Notes under the pieces: generated by a model | Told to the model about the DNA's origin: nothing | What the model saw: only the letters and a program-made list of their open reading frames with translations | Databases searched by the model: none | Made by a program: the position numbers and the translations under genes | DNA from: Bacteroidota bacterium | Lineage (GTDB): Bacteria; Bacteroidota; Ignavibacteria; UBA10030; UBA8401 | Assembly: GCA_023229405.1 (NCBI GenBank) | Contig: JALNZH010000174.1 | Coordinates: 1-7,981, forward strand | Direction of reading: 5' to 3' | DNA length: 7,981 nt | Shown here: piece after piece, positions 1 through 6,666 of the stretch | Layout: each line of letters begins with the position of its first letter | How positions within the stretch are numbered: the stretch's first letter is position 1

Positions 1-1175
1 TTCAATGCCGGGTGAATAGCCGCAATAACGCACAAGATGATGATTAAGATTCCTCGTTCTAAGGAACCGAGAGGATCCAGCATCGGCCAAATGACTGCAC
101 CTGAACCCCATGAGGCCAAACCTTCTGCAAACCAGGAAAAATCCAACCCAACGCTGCCTGTATACAGTGTTAGTGCGGACCCGAATATAATGCCGATGAT
201 TGTTCCGATCGTTCCTATTAATGCTGCTTCTGTCAGAACCATTTGGAGCAGTAGCTGGTCCCTCATACCCACGGCTTTGAGTACCCCGAACTCCCGTATG
301 CGTTCATAGACCGACATCATCATTGTATTGATGATGCCAAAGATCATTGCGATACCGACGATCAGATAGTACACGATCATCATGCGTTGGGTCATTTCGA
401 GCTGCATGGCAAGAAAGGGTACGGTATCGAAATAGGAAAGCACTTCATACTCCGGACCGAGTACGGTGCGGAGTGAATCACGGATCTGGTTTAGCGCTTC
501 AGTGGAACTGGTGATCATTGCGAATTCTGCGGCATCGCTGCCGACACCGATCAGCGATTGTGCACTGTTGTAATTTACATAAGCGTGATACCGATCGAAT
601 TCTGAGATCGCTGTGCGATAAAATCCAACGATGCGATATAACTCTGAACCAACACGTCCGTTGCGCGTCGAAGACATTGCAACGAGTTTCTCGCCGATTT
701 TTACATCCAGTGTTTTGGCAATGCGTTCGCTGATGAGGATTTCGCGCGGATCAGTCCCGAGCGCGCGGCCGGAAATGATCGAGGACATAATGGTCGTAAC
801 ATTTTTTTCCCGGTTTGGTTCGATTCCGACCAGCATCATCCCGGATGAGTTTCGTGCACTGCTGAGCAATCCTTGTGTTAGGATGCGGCGGGAGGAGTGG
901 ACGATTCGTTGTTCCTGTGCAATCACCTCATCAATGCGGTCGGCCTGTGCAATAAAATTGCCAATGTCCGGATTTGCCATGTATCCTGCGCGATGGATTT
1001 GCAGGTGAGCGGTGTGCGCACCGAGTTGATTATCGAGCGCCTGCTGCATAAATCCACGCATCACGCCTTCAAGAAAGACGACCGCGGTCAGTCCGACGAC
1101 GACGGATGTAATGATGATCAACGAACGGCGGCGGTTCCGCCAGATGTTGCGCCATGCTAAACGGAAGTAGGTCAT
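1..1175 (-). CDS. FtsX/MacB-type ABC transporter permease, second of a pair (partial, C-terminus cut by window edge)
   Basis: This is an inner-membrane permease subunit of the FtsX/LolC/E/MacB class, which couples cytoplasmic ATP hydrolysis to extraction or export of lipids, lipoproteins or other substrates in the periplasm. I translated 391 codons from the ATG at 1175 without a stop; the frame runs off the left edge. The N-terminus has the cationic motif AWRNIWRNRRRS (residues 7-18), then TM1 (about 19-37), a large periplasmic domain (about 40-260), TM2 (about 266-288), the cytoplasmic ERIREFGVLKAVGM segment (291-304) typical of FtsX permeases, TM3 (about 312-338) and TM4 (about 373-389). 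The visible end, AAIHPAL, is the usual start of the last motif (IxPA...), so probably only 15-25 residues are missing. ATG overlaps the TGA of the preceding permease (ATGA), with AAAGGA 11 bases upstream. It is paralogous to that neighbour. The substrate is unknown. Confidence 0.93.
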   Translation of the reverse strand, partial: MTYFRLAWRNIWRNRRRSLIIITSVVVGLTAVVFLEGVMRGFMQQALDNQLGAHTAHLQIHRAGYMANPDIGNFIAQADRIDEVIAQEQRIVHSSRRILTQGLLSSARNSSGMMLVGIEPNREKNVTTIMSSIISGRALGTDPREILISERIAKTLDVKIGEKLVAMSSTRNGRVGSELYRIVGFYRTAISEFDRYHAYVNYNSAQSLIGVGSDAAEFAMITSSTEALNQIRDSLRTVLGPEYEVLSYFDTVPFLAMQLEMTQRMMIVYYLIVGIAMIFGIINTMMMSVYERIREFGVLKAVGMRDQLLLQMVLTEAALIGTIGTIIGIIFGSALTLYTGSVGLDFSWFAEGLASWGSGAVIWPMLDPLGSLERGILIIILCVIAAIHPAL

Positions 1176-2410
1176 GTATGTCGTATTCCTTTCAGCGGTT
1201 CAAGTTTCACGACGCGAAAGAGCGGATAAATGATCGAACAAACGGCAACGATAAGAATAATAGAGATCACTTCAACGGCGATCCATGCGTCTGTTGATGC
1301 AGTCATTTGCGGCAGGAAGCCGTATTGAGCATATATTTTTTCGAAATCACCTGTTAACATAATGGGATTGAGTTTTACATACCAATTCACAGCATATCCT
1401 AATCCCGATCCGACAAGGATGCCAAGACACACCATCACAAGAGATTCTATCATCACAATCATCATCAATCTATATGGGGACATACCGACCGCCAGAGAAA
1501 CGCCGAATTCTCGGAACCGCTCCGTCACGGACATCAACACTGTGTTCAGTATGCCGAATGCAACAACGAGGATGAGAATGCCCATAAAAAAATAATCACC
1601 GATATGGTCGAACTGCATTGCCTGATAGAGGTCCGGCATCACTTCGGCCCAGGTGAGGACGGCAGTGTGTTCAAAGCCTGCCTGTTGTATATTGCTCTGC
1701 AGATTTTGCTTGATCTCTTCGAGTCGTTTCAGATCATCGATGGCGGTGGCAATGATGCTGATGCGGTTTTGCATTGCCAGCAATTCCTGTGCGGCGCTCA
1801 TATCCATCAGCACCACTCCGGCATCGAATTCCTGTGCACCCATCGAAACGGTACCGACAACGCGAAATAAAAGGTTACCCAAAACACCATCAAATCCCTG
1901 GGCTAGTATCACCAATGTGTCGCCGAGTTTTGAATGAAGATTGTTCAACAGCGTACTGCCGACAACGATCTCATCGATCGATCCGTTGGTAAAGAACCTG
2001 CCTGATTTGATCTGTCGATGGAAGCGGGAGACTCCGCGCTCGGCATCCGGATGCACTCCCAGAATCATTGTACCGATCGACTTGTCCTTGTAACTGATCA
2101 AGCCATCCGCAGCAATGCGCGGAGCGAAAGCGACAACTCCGTCGGTCTGCCGGAGTAGTTCCGGAAAGGATGCGGGATAGACAAGGTTCTTTGCGAGGGA
2201 AGGATTTTCCTGATATCCAAGATGCTGAATCTGCAGATATCCGGAAAGCATCTCGACACTGTGCTGTACACTCAATTCCCAGGTACCGGTCGCTAAGCCG
2301 CGCTGGAACAATATGGCGAACGATGCGAAAGTAATGGCGAATATTGTTAAGAGAGAGCGTCGCCGGTTTCGCCAAATATTCCGCCAGGCAAGTGTGATGA
2401 TCATCTTCAC
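1172..2410 (-). CDS. FtsX/MacB-type ABC transporter permease, first of a pair
   Basis: Complete 412-residue inner-membrane permease of the FtsX/LolC/E/MacB class. It has the same cationic N-terminal motif as its neighbour (AWRNIWRNRRRS, residues 8-19), TM1 at about 19-38, a periplasmic MacB-like domain at about 40-268, TM2 at about 272-293, the conserved ERFREFGVSLAVGM segment (297-310), TM3 at about 315-340 and TM4 at about 376-398, ending in a short cytoplasmic tail (VVKLEPLKGIRHT). About 400 residues with four TM segments is the usual LolC/LolE size, and no ATPase domain is fused. The start is a GTG that overlaps the upstream stop (GTGA), with AGAAAGG just upstream; an ATG two codons further in (2404) is a less likely alternative. 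The overlaps on both sides suggest translational coupling with the LolA-like gene and the second permease. A LolCE-like heterodimer is inferred. The family is clear, the substrate is not. Confidence 0.94.
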   Translation of the reverse strand: MKMIITLAWRNIWRNRRRSLLTIFAITFASFAILFQRGLATGTWELSVQHSVEMLSGYLQIQHLGYQENPSLAKNLVYPASFPELLRQTDGVVAFAPRIAADGLISYKDKSIGTMILGVHPDAERGVSRFHRQIKSGRFFTNGSIDEIVVGSTLLNNLHSKLGDTLVILAQGFDGVLGNLLFRVVGTVSMGAQEFDAGVVLMDMSAAQELLAMQNRISIIATAIDDLKRLEEIKQNLQSNIQQAGFEHTAVLTWAEVMPDLYQAMQFDHIGDYFFMGILILVVAFGILNTVLMSVTERFREFGVSLAVGMSPYRLMMIVMIESLVMVCLGILVGSGLGYAVNWYVKLNPIMLTGDFEKIYAQYGFLPQMTASTDAWIAVEVISIILIVAVCSIIYPLFRVVKLEPLKGIRHT

Positions 2411-3156
2411 CGCGTTTTCCCTTTCTCAAGTTCCTGAAATGAGAAGATCCTATTGCTGATCGGCGCATCGAAGGTGACTGATTTAAATTCGAACGTGGTC
2501 CGATGCCCGGGCTTCTGATCGTTTACCATCATCCATTTGGCGGGAATCATCCGGCCACCCATTTTTTTATACTCCGAGTAGATCATCGTGCGCACTCGTG
2601 CATTGCTTTCATCGTAATACTCAGCGCGGACAGGCAGATATCCTTCCGTTCGTATCCATGAGAGTATTCGTCCCCACACAACCGGTGCATCGGGTTTTGG
2701 AATAAGTTCGATCTTCCATGCATTCATTCCGTCAACGATTTCTTCGGCGGCGATCTTCATTGTATAATCATCAATAAGACTGGATTCTCGCACAAGGTCA
2801 TCGTTGGTAAAATCAGATCCGTTCCAGGACTGGAGCATCATGGAAGGAGGGATCTTAATGGTTGTTTCGGTATTGCGGAGGTACATCCAGAGTTCGTCGT
2901 TCACTTTCAGGGTTTTATTACCTGCTTCACGCCTCGGTGCGGTGACAACGATGAGCGCTTTATCATTTCCCACCCACCATGTTTCCATTTCCATAGAGCG
3001 GGTGAAGTCAGGCGTTTCGATCATCATGTGGAATGTTCCGTACGATGATTTTCCTTTCAGCAGATCTTCGGAGCGCTTAACAATGTCATTTGCTGATTGC
3101 GCGAAGAGCTGAGTGTGAGCGAGGATGCAGAGTACTAACAGGATGGAGCGTTTCAT
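2407..3156 (-). CDS. LolA-like periplasmic protein (outer membrane lipoprotein-sorting protein family)
   Basis: A 249-residue secreted protein of the LolA_like family (annotated as outer membrane lipoprotein-sorting protein), related to the periplasmic lipoprotein carrier LolA. Residues 1-19 form a Sec signal peptide (MKRS, hydrophobic core, cleavage near LFA-Q). The mature part shows the family pattern: a predicted half-barrel of beta strands, the block GNKTLKVNDELWMYLRNTE (79-97), and the hallmark IPPSMMLQSWNGSDFTNDDL (102-121). I chose the ATG at 3156 because GGAG (3163-3166) sits 6 bases upstream. A TTG at 3168 would add four residues (MEND) but would place the ribosome site inside the gene and has none of its own. 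The gene starts 12 bases after the regulator stop and ends in a 4-base GTGA overlap with the permease. The inferred role is a periplasmic carrier for a lipid or lipoprotein handled by the adjacent permeases. The cargo cannot be read from sequence. Confidence 0.9.
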   Translation of the reverse strand: MKRSILLVLCILAHTQLFAQSANDIVKRSEDLLKGKSSYGTFHMMIETPDFTRSMEMETWWVGNDKALIVVTAPRREAGNKTLKVNDELWMYLRNTETTIKIPPSMMLQSWNGSDFTNDDLVRESSLIDDYTMKIAAEEIVDGMNAWKIELIPKPDAPVVWGRILSWIRTEGYLPVRAEYYDESNARVRTMIYSEYKKMGGRMIPAKWMMVNDQKPGHRTTFEFKSVTFDAPISNRIFSFQELEKGKTR

Positions 3157-3168
3157 ATCATTCTCCAA

Positions 3169-3654
3169 TCATGAGCGTGCGCGGCGCGGGCGTTCTGTTT
3201 CCCAACGCTCGATTAGTAGCGGGAACTCCCGTTCGAGGAAAGAATAAAAATCCAGCATATCGGTAAGGCGGTGGTATGCATCCGAATTTTTGTCCTTCAC
3301 AAGCGTGAGGCCGTGTGCAACAGAGTTCCGAAATACTGAGATCTGCGACTTGCTTCCGCGGAGCAGATTTCCAAGAGTGCCGGGTTTGATTCTATAGTAT
3401 GTTCGCCGGTCTCCTGTTACGCCGACTTTGTCGATCAGATCGGCCTGGAGCAGGACTCTTGTCATGGTGCTGATAGATGCACGGCTTGCTTTTAATGTGT
3501 TGGCAATTTCGTCGGCGGAGAGCTGCGAACGGGGAATGATAAGAAGAAGCGCATAGATTTTTCCGGCGATGCGGGGAATACCGGAATGCTCCATCACCAC
3601 ACCCATATCTTCTGCAAAGTGCAGTACTTCGTCGTTGATAGAGGATCGTACCAT
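3169..3654 (-). CDS. GbsR/MarR-family transcriptional regulator
   Basis: A 161-residue DNA-binding protein of the GbsR branch of the MarR superfamily. The GbsR-like signature SGIPRIAGKIYALLLI (residues 24-39) precedes a winged helix-turn-helix: helices at about 46-54 and 58-76 (LSADEIANTLKASRASIS, then MTRVLLQADLIDKVG), and a wing with GDRRTYYRI (81-89). The C-terminal helix (about 125-150) is likely the dimerisation part. I place the start at the ATG at 3654, with a strong AAAGGAG (3661-3667) 6 bases upstream. The longer frame to 3741 would begin inside the promoter and operator and adds a 29-residue tail foreign to the family. It is the first gene of the operon with the LolA-like protein and two permeases, and a perfect inverted repeat lies directly upstream, so autorepression is likely. 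The ligand is unknown; sensing of envelope or lipid stress would be a guess. Confidence 0.92.
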   Translation of the reverse strand: MVRSSINDEVLHFAEDMGVVMEHSGIPRIAGKIYALLLIIPRSQLSADEIANTLKASRASISTMTRVLLQADLIDKVGVTGDRRTYYRIKPGTLGNLLRGSKSQISVFRNSVAHGLTLVKDKNSDAYHRLTDMLDFYSFLEREFPLLIERWETERPRRARS

Positions 3655-3660
3655 TGTCGT

Positions 3661-3667
3661 CTCCTTT
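3661..3667 (-). promoter_or_regulatory. Shine-Dalgarno site that sets the start of the regulator
   Basis: On the minus strand the bases read CTCCTTT reversed, i.e. AAAGGAG, 6 bases before the ATG at 3654. This is a near-consensus ribosome site and decides for the 161-residue reading over the 190-residue one. Confidence 0.85.
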
Positions 3668-3676
3668 AGGTAATGC

Positions 3677-3705
3677 AATATCTGAATTTCAGTTATTTCA
3701 GTCAA
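3677..3705 (-). promoter_or_regulatory. Predicted promoter of the regulator-LolA-like-permease operon
   Basis: Minus strand: -35 box TTGACT (3705-3700), a 17-base spacer, then GATATT (3682-3677; 4 of 6 matches to TATAAT). Transcription would begin near 3670, giving a short leader that still contains the AAAGGAG site. The -35 lies in the centre of the inverted repeat at 3691-3718. The -35 is good and the -10 weak, so the exact boxes are uncertain. Confidence 0.5.
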
Positions 3706-3718
3706 GACTGAAATAACT
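3691..3718. promoter_or_regulatory. Perfect inverted repeat, likely operator of the GbsR/MarR regulator
   Basis: The arms AGTTATTTCAGTC (3691-3703) and GACTGAAATAACT (3706-3718) are exact reverse complements, separated by AA. The core half-site TTTCAG (3696-3701) / CTGAAA (3708-3713) recurs once more at 3687-3692, next to CTGAA at 3682-3686, so a second imperfect site may sit beside the first and reach the -10 region. The position over the predicted -35 box, just upstream of a MarR-type gene, is typical of an autorepressor operator. The palindrome is seen directly; the binding protein is inferred. Confidence 0.72.
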
Positions 3719-3741
3719 AAAAGATAAAAAAATACCAACAA

Positions 3742-3876
3742 TCAGACACAGTGATCTGTAATAATGAATACGGTATGTCTAAATAGTTGAATTATTTTTT
3801 GAATTTTGCAGCGTAGCAGAAGATTTTTTATGCAGAGTTGTATTTGTGGGAACAACTGATGGACAACAACAACAAC
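3742..3876. other. Upstream intergenic stretch, no gene seen
   Basis: Low-complexity AT-rich sequence upstream of the regulator promoter. It contains T-runs near 3794-3799 and 3823-3828 and a short CAA triplet run (about 3863-3876). I see no coding frame, tRNA or recognised RNA here. Confidence 0.5.
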
Positions 3877-3915
3877 CTTCGGATGGTTTCAAAAAAAGGT
3901 GAAAACCATCCGAAG
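3877..3915. repeat. Hairpin with perfect 13-bp stem
   Basis: CTTCGGATGGTTT (3877-3889) and AAACCATCCGAAG (3903-3915) are exact reverse complements around a 13-base loop that contains A7 on the plus strand (T7 on the minus strand). It lies downstream of the S9 peptidase gene and upstream of the regulator, both read from the minus strand. No U-tract follows the stem on either strand, so it is not a textbook intrinsic terminator; a transcript-end stabiliser, an atypical terminator or an interspersed palindrome are all possible. Confidence 0.65.
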
Positions 3916-4092
3916 ATGATTAGCTACTCAAATTCATAGCTGTCTAAAATAAAACCCTTATTGACAAAAATTTATCGAAACAGGTGGATGTATGGAAGAT
4001 ATGCTATGTTGAGAAAAGTAAGCCATATCCTACATTTCTTACAGTGTTGGATGAGATGTGGGAGGGAGCGAAATTTGGGAGGATAGCGCGAA

Positions 4093-4130
4093 CTGTATCT
4101 CCCCCTACCAAGGTGGAGATACAGAGGGGG
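4093..4130. repeat. Inverted repeat with two competing stems
   Basis: CTGTATCTCC (4093-4102) pairs perfectly with GGAGATACAG (4115-4124). Part of the left arm plus the next bases, CCCCCT (4101-4106), can instead pair with AGGGGG (4125-4130). The G/C-tract boundaries around a GGAGATAC stem look like a palindromic interspersed repeat unit. It lies inside an open frame of 66 codons on the minus strand (4172-3972) that I do not consider a gene. Confidence 0.55.
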
Positions 4131-4154
4131 GTCTGAAATCATAAAGGGACTTTT

Positions 4155-4173
4155 GATGGCGTTTTTTGCCATC
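4155..4173. repeat. Small hairpin
   Basis: GATGGC (4155-4160) and GCCATC (4168-4173) form a 6-bp stem around GTTTTTT. It is part of the palindrome-rich non-coding stretch; no function is evident. Confidence 0.4.
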
Positions 4174-4235
4174 TACGGGCAAGTGCGAACGGAATTCATC
4201 GCGCGCGTTACATTTCGCAAGGGGTTCTTGTGCTT

Positions 4236-4300
4236 CTTTTCTTGTGCCGACCAAATCTTTATACCATGTCGGCATTCCTTCGGAACCCCATCAAGAAAAG
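4236..4300. repeat. Nested inverted repeats
   Basis: CTTTTCTTG (4236-4244) is complementary to CAAGAAAAG (4292-4300), and the directly following TGCCGAC (4245-4251) is complementary to GTCGGCA (4268-4274). A further small stem TTCC/GGAA lies at about 4275-4285. GGGGTT (4221-4226) could also pair with AACCCC (4284-4289), crossing the outer stem. Together with the palindromes at 4093 and 4155 this suggests a structured repeat or the remains of a small mobile element. No transposase-like frame is present. Confidence 0.5.
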
Positions 4301-4355
4301 TAGGAATAAGTTTTTCTCTTGTATGATGTATTTTGGACAAGTATGACTCAAATTA

Positions 4356-6422
4356 TTATTCAAATGCCTGATTCCTCACCATCTTCGTCATATCATATGG
4401 GGCCGGTTTGCCTCCAAGATATTTGTGGAACCAATCCAAATGTGCATTATAATAGAGCGGCATGGATTTCACATTGCTCGGCCAATGACCGTCGTTCGGG
4501 AAGACAATCAGCCGTGACGGCACATTCATCTTTTGCAAATCGGTGAAAAACTCCAAGCTTTGATTATACGAAACGCGGTAATCGCGTTCGCCGGTAACGA
4601 CGAGGCAGGGAGTCTTAAAATTTTTCACGAAATTGTTCGGCGACCACTGTTGATACATCGGATTATCGTACGGGGCGCCGTTCAAATCCCACTCGGGAAA
4701 CCATAATTCCTCCGTTGTTCCGTGCATCGCCCGCAGATCGTATACACCCATCATGGAAGCAATTGCTTTAAATCGTGTGGTATGACCTTCCAACCACATC
4801 ATCATATACCCGCCATAACTCCAGCCCATTGCTCCCATCCGACCTGCATCGACAAACGAAATGTTCGCCAGGGAATCGGCCACCGCCATTACATCCTGAT
4901 ACACTTTCCCGCCCCAATCTTTGGAAATTGCAGTCGTAAATTCCTGTCCATAACCTGTTGATCCGTGCGGATTTGGGAACGCAACAATGTATCCTGAACC
5001 GGGATACACCTGCCAGTCGCCGCGGAATGCATCAGTCCATTGAGACTGAGGACCGCCGTGTACATTGAGAATGAGCGGATACTTTTTCTTTGGATCGAAG
5101 TTATGCGGTTTCACGAGAAATGTGTGGATCTTTTTTCCGGTCGGAGATTGAATCCACAACTCTTCTGCAGGGCGGATATCGACCGAATCCGCAACCGGTT
5201 TATTAAAGAAGGTCAACTGAACGGGATTTTTTGCCATCCCTTTTTCTAGCGATGCTTTCCACAATTCTACCGGTTCACCAATGCTGCGGCGAGTATAGAG
5301 CACAGATTTTCCGTCGGGTGCAATATCAAATGCATCGATCGTTTTCACATTTACTACCAGTGTAATTGTTTTTGATTTCACATCAAGGGAATAGAGCGGG
5401 ACGTTTCCTTGGACTTGTGCTGTAAAGTAGAGCGATTTGGAGTCGGGGGACCACTGGCAGGCTTCCACCCAGTTGTCGAATTTTCCTTCGGTAATCACAT
5501 CTATCTTTCCGGTAGTGCGCTCGTACAGAGCAATACGAAACAGATCTGCTTCATATCCGGCAATCATTTGTGTCTTGAACGCGATGTATTTCCCATTTGG
5601 GGAATACATCGGCTCACCGTCGTATGCTCTGTTTGTCTGCGTAATATTTTTTGCTTCGCCGCCTGTTGTCGGAACGATGAACAGATCCTTATTCGTCGAT
5701 GATGCTTCCACGCTATCGTGATTGGAGGTGAAACAGACTTCCTTTCCGTCTGGTGATAATTCTGCGGCACTCATCCCGTATCCAGGTGCATCAAAATCTC
5801 CTACGGTTAGATCGCTGTGTTTTTTCGTTTCAAAATTGAAGTAAAATGTGTGAGTGCGTTTTCCATCTGCCCAGGATGTCCAATGGCGATAGAGAAGATG
5901 GTCTGCCATATGCGCTTGCATTGGACCATTCTCTTTCGATTCATCGATCTTTTTATTCATGGTGTCATCAGCGCCAAACTCCGGATAAACATCGGAAGAA
6001 AAGAGGAATCCATTTCCCTCCAGTGACAATTTCACATTATCAACACCTGAGGAGAGATTGGTGATTTGTTCCGGTTCACCCCCATCAAGAGGGAGTTTCC
6101 ATAACTGTACACCGTTTTTCCGGGTGGAAAGAAAATAGATTGCCTTGCCGTCCGGTGACCACAGTGGAGAATAATCAGCGGCAGGATTTATGGTTATTGC
6201 ACGTTGTTCCGTGCCATCGGCATTCATTAGATAAATGTCCGAATTCGTTTTCCCCTCCTTCAAAAAGCTTTGGGTCACTGTTACAACGATCCGTTTTCCA
6301 TCAGGAGAAAATTGCGGTGAAGTAATAGATTTAATTTTATACAAGTCTGCAATTGAGAATGGGTTTTTCTGCGAGAGAGCCAGCGCAGAAAATGAAAATA
6401 GTAGTATGACAATTTTGTTCAT
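4356..6422 (-). CDS. Secreted S9 family peptidase, dipeptidyl-peptidase 5-like
   Basis: A 688-residue serine peptidase of the prolyl-oligopeptidase clan (S9). DPP5-type enzymes release dipeptides from oligopeptides in the periplasm. Residues 1-17 form a signal peptide (MNKIVILLFSFSALALS). The N-terminal part (about 25-410) is a beta-propeller with repeated PD40 motifs: FSPDGKRI (38-45), WSPDGKAI (88-95), LSPDGKEV (222-229), YSPNGKYI (273-280), WSPDSKSL (324-331) and APDGKSVL (368-375). The alpha/beta-hydrolase domain (about 425-670) has HGGPQSQW (455-462), the nucleophile motif GWSYGGY with S535, the acid D614 in GERDYRVSYNQS, and H646 in NDGHWPSNVKS. The length is close to that of bacterial DPP5 (about 680-700). 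The start ATG has TAAGGAA 8 bases upstream. It stands alone, with non-coding DNA on both sides. The S9 peptidase call is firm; the DPP5 subtype rests on length and overall pattern. Confidence 0.93.
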   Translation of the reverse strand: MNKIVILLFSFSALALSQKNPFSIADLYKIKSITSPQFSPDGKRIVVTVTQSFLKEGKTNSDIYLMNADGTEQRAITINPAADYSPLWSPDGKAIYFLSTRKNGVQLWKLPLDGGEPEQITNLSSGVDNVKLSLEGNGFLFSSDVYPEFGADDTMNKKIDESKENGPMQAHMADHLLYRHWTSWADGKRTHTFYFNFETKKHSDLTVGDFDAPGYGMSAAELSPDGKEVCFTSNHDSVEASSTNKDLFIVPTTGGEAKNITQTNRAYDGEPMYSPNGKYIAFKTQMIAGYEADLFRIALYERTTGKIDVITEGKFDNWVEACQWSPDSKSLYFTAQVQGNVPLYSLDVKSKTITLVVNVKTIDAFDIAPDGKSVLYTRRSIGEPVELWKASLEKGMAKNPVQLTFFNKPVADSVDIRPAEELWIQSPTGKKIHTFLVKPHNFDPKKKYPLILNVHGGPQSQWTDAFRGDWQVYPGSGYIVAFPNPHGSTGYGQEFTTAISKDWGGKVYQDVMAVADSLANISFVDAGRMGAMGWSYGGYMMMWLEGHTTRFKAIASMMGVYDLRAMHGTTEELWFPEWDLNGAPYDNPMYQQWSPNNFVKNFKTPCLVVTGERDYRVSYNQSLEFFTDLQKMNVPSRLIVFPNDGHWPSNVKSMPLYYNAHLDWFHKYLGGKPAPYDMTKMVRNQAFE

Positions 6423-6660
6423 ACATCAAGTTCCTTATATTAGAATAGTGCACTGAATATACAAAAAATCAGTCCACGTAAATACAGGCAATTATTCTTC
6501 GGTTTCTTCGTTCCTTATCGGGTGATACACATGAAAGGCACGGTTGGGAACGCTTTGCTGTTAATCACTGCGATCTGCTCTTGATAATGAGGCATTCCTC
6601 ACGTATCATTTACACAACTTCTTAAACATTCCACCATCCATTTCGCATTTGAGACAATTG
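6423..6660. other. Intergenic stretch upstream of the S9 peptidase, no gene seen
   Basis: It holds the peptidase ribosome site (minus strand AAGGAA, 6431-6436). AT-rich TATATT (6456-6461) and TAATAT (6437-6442) occur, but neither has a convincing -35 partner at a sensible distance. The only frames are very short (17 codons on the plus strand from 6531, 26 on the minus strand from 6595) and have no family resemblance. A small 5-bp hairpin TGAGG/CCTCA lies at 6588-6601. Decayed sequence is likely, given the pseudogene that follows. Confidence 0.45.
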
Positions 6661-6666
6661 CCGAAA

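Noticed and set aside
37..1160. Several plus-strand open frames opposite the second permease
   Set aside because: They are antisense shadows of a clearly conserved FtsX-type permease on the minus strand; their products have no family features.
1971..2468. A 165-codon minus-strand frame overlapping the first permease and the end of the LolA-like gene
   Set aside because: It is in another frame of the same strand, with Arg/Ser-rich low-complexity product; the permease frame has TM segments and family motifs.
3863..3876. CAA triplet run as a possible repeat array
   Set aside because: Only about four to five units; ordinary low-complexity sequence, and no CRISPR-like spacing is present anywhere in the window.
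3972..4172. A 66-codon minus-strand open frame
   Set aside because: It runs through the inverted repeats, has no ribosome site, is rich in Pro/Arg/His with no domain, and looks like a translated repeat.
4722..6456. Plus-strand open frames opposite the S9 peptidase
   Set aside because: They are shadows; the minus-strand peptidase is full length with its complete catalytic triad.
6531..6584. Short frame MKGTVGNALLLITAICS resembling a signal peptide
   Set aside because: Only 17 codons, no ribosome site, followed at once by more stops. It could be a leader remnant but nothing supports a gene.
6515..6595. A 26-codon minus-strand frame upstream of the S9 peptidase (MPHYQEQ...)
   Set aside because: Too short and unlike any family I know, with GAGG directly against the ATG.
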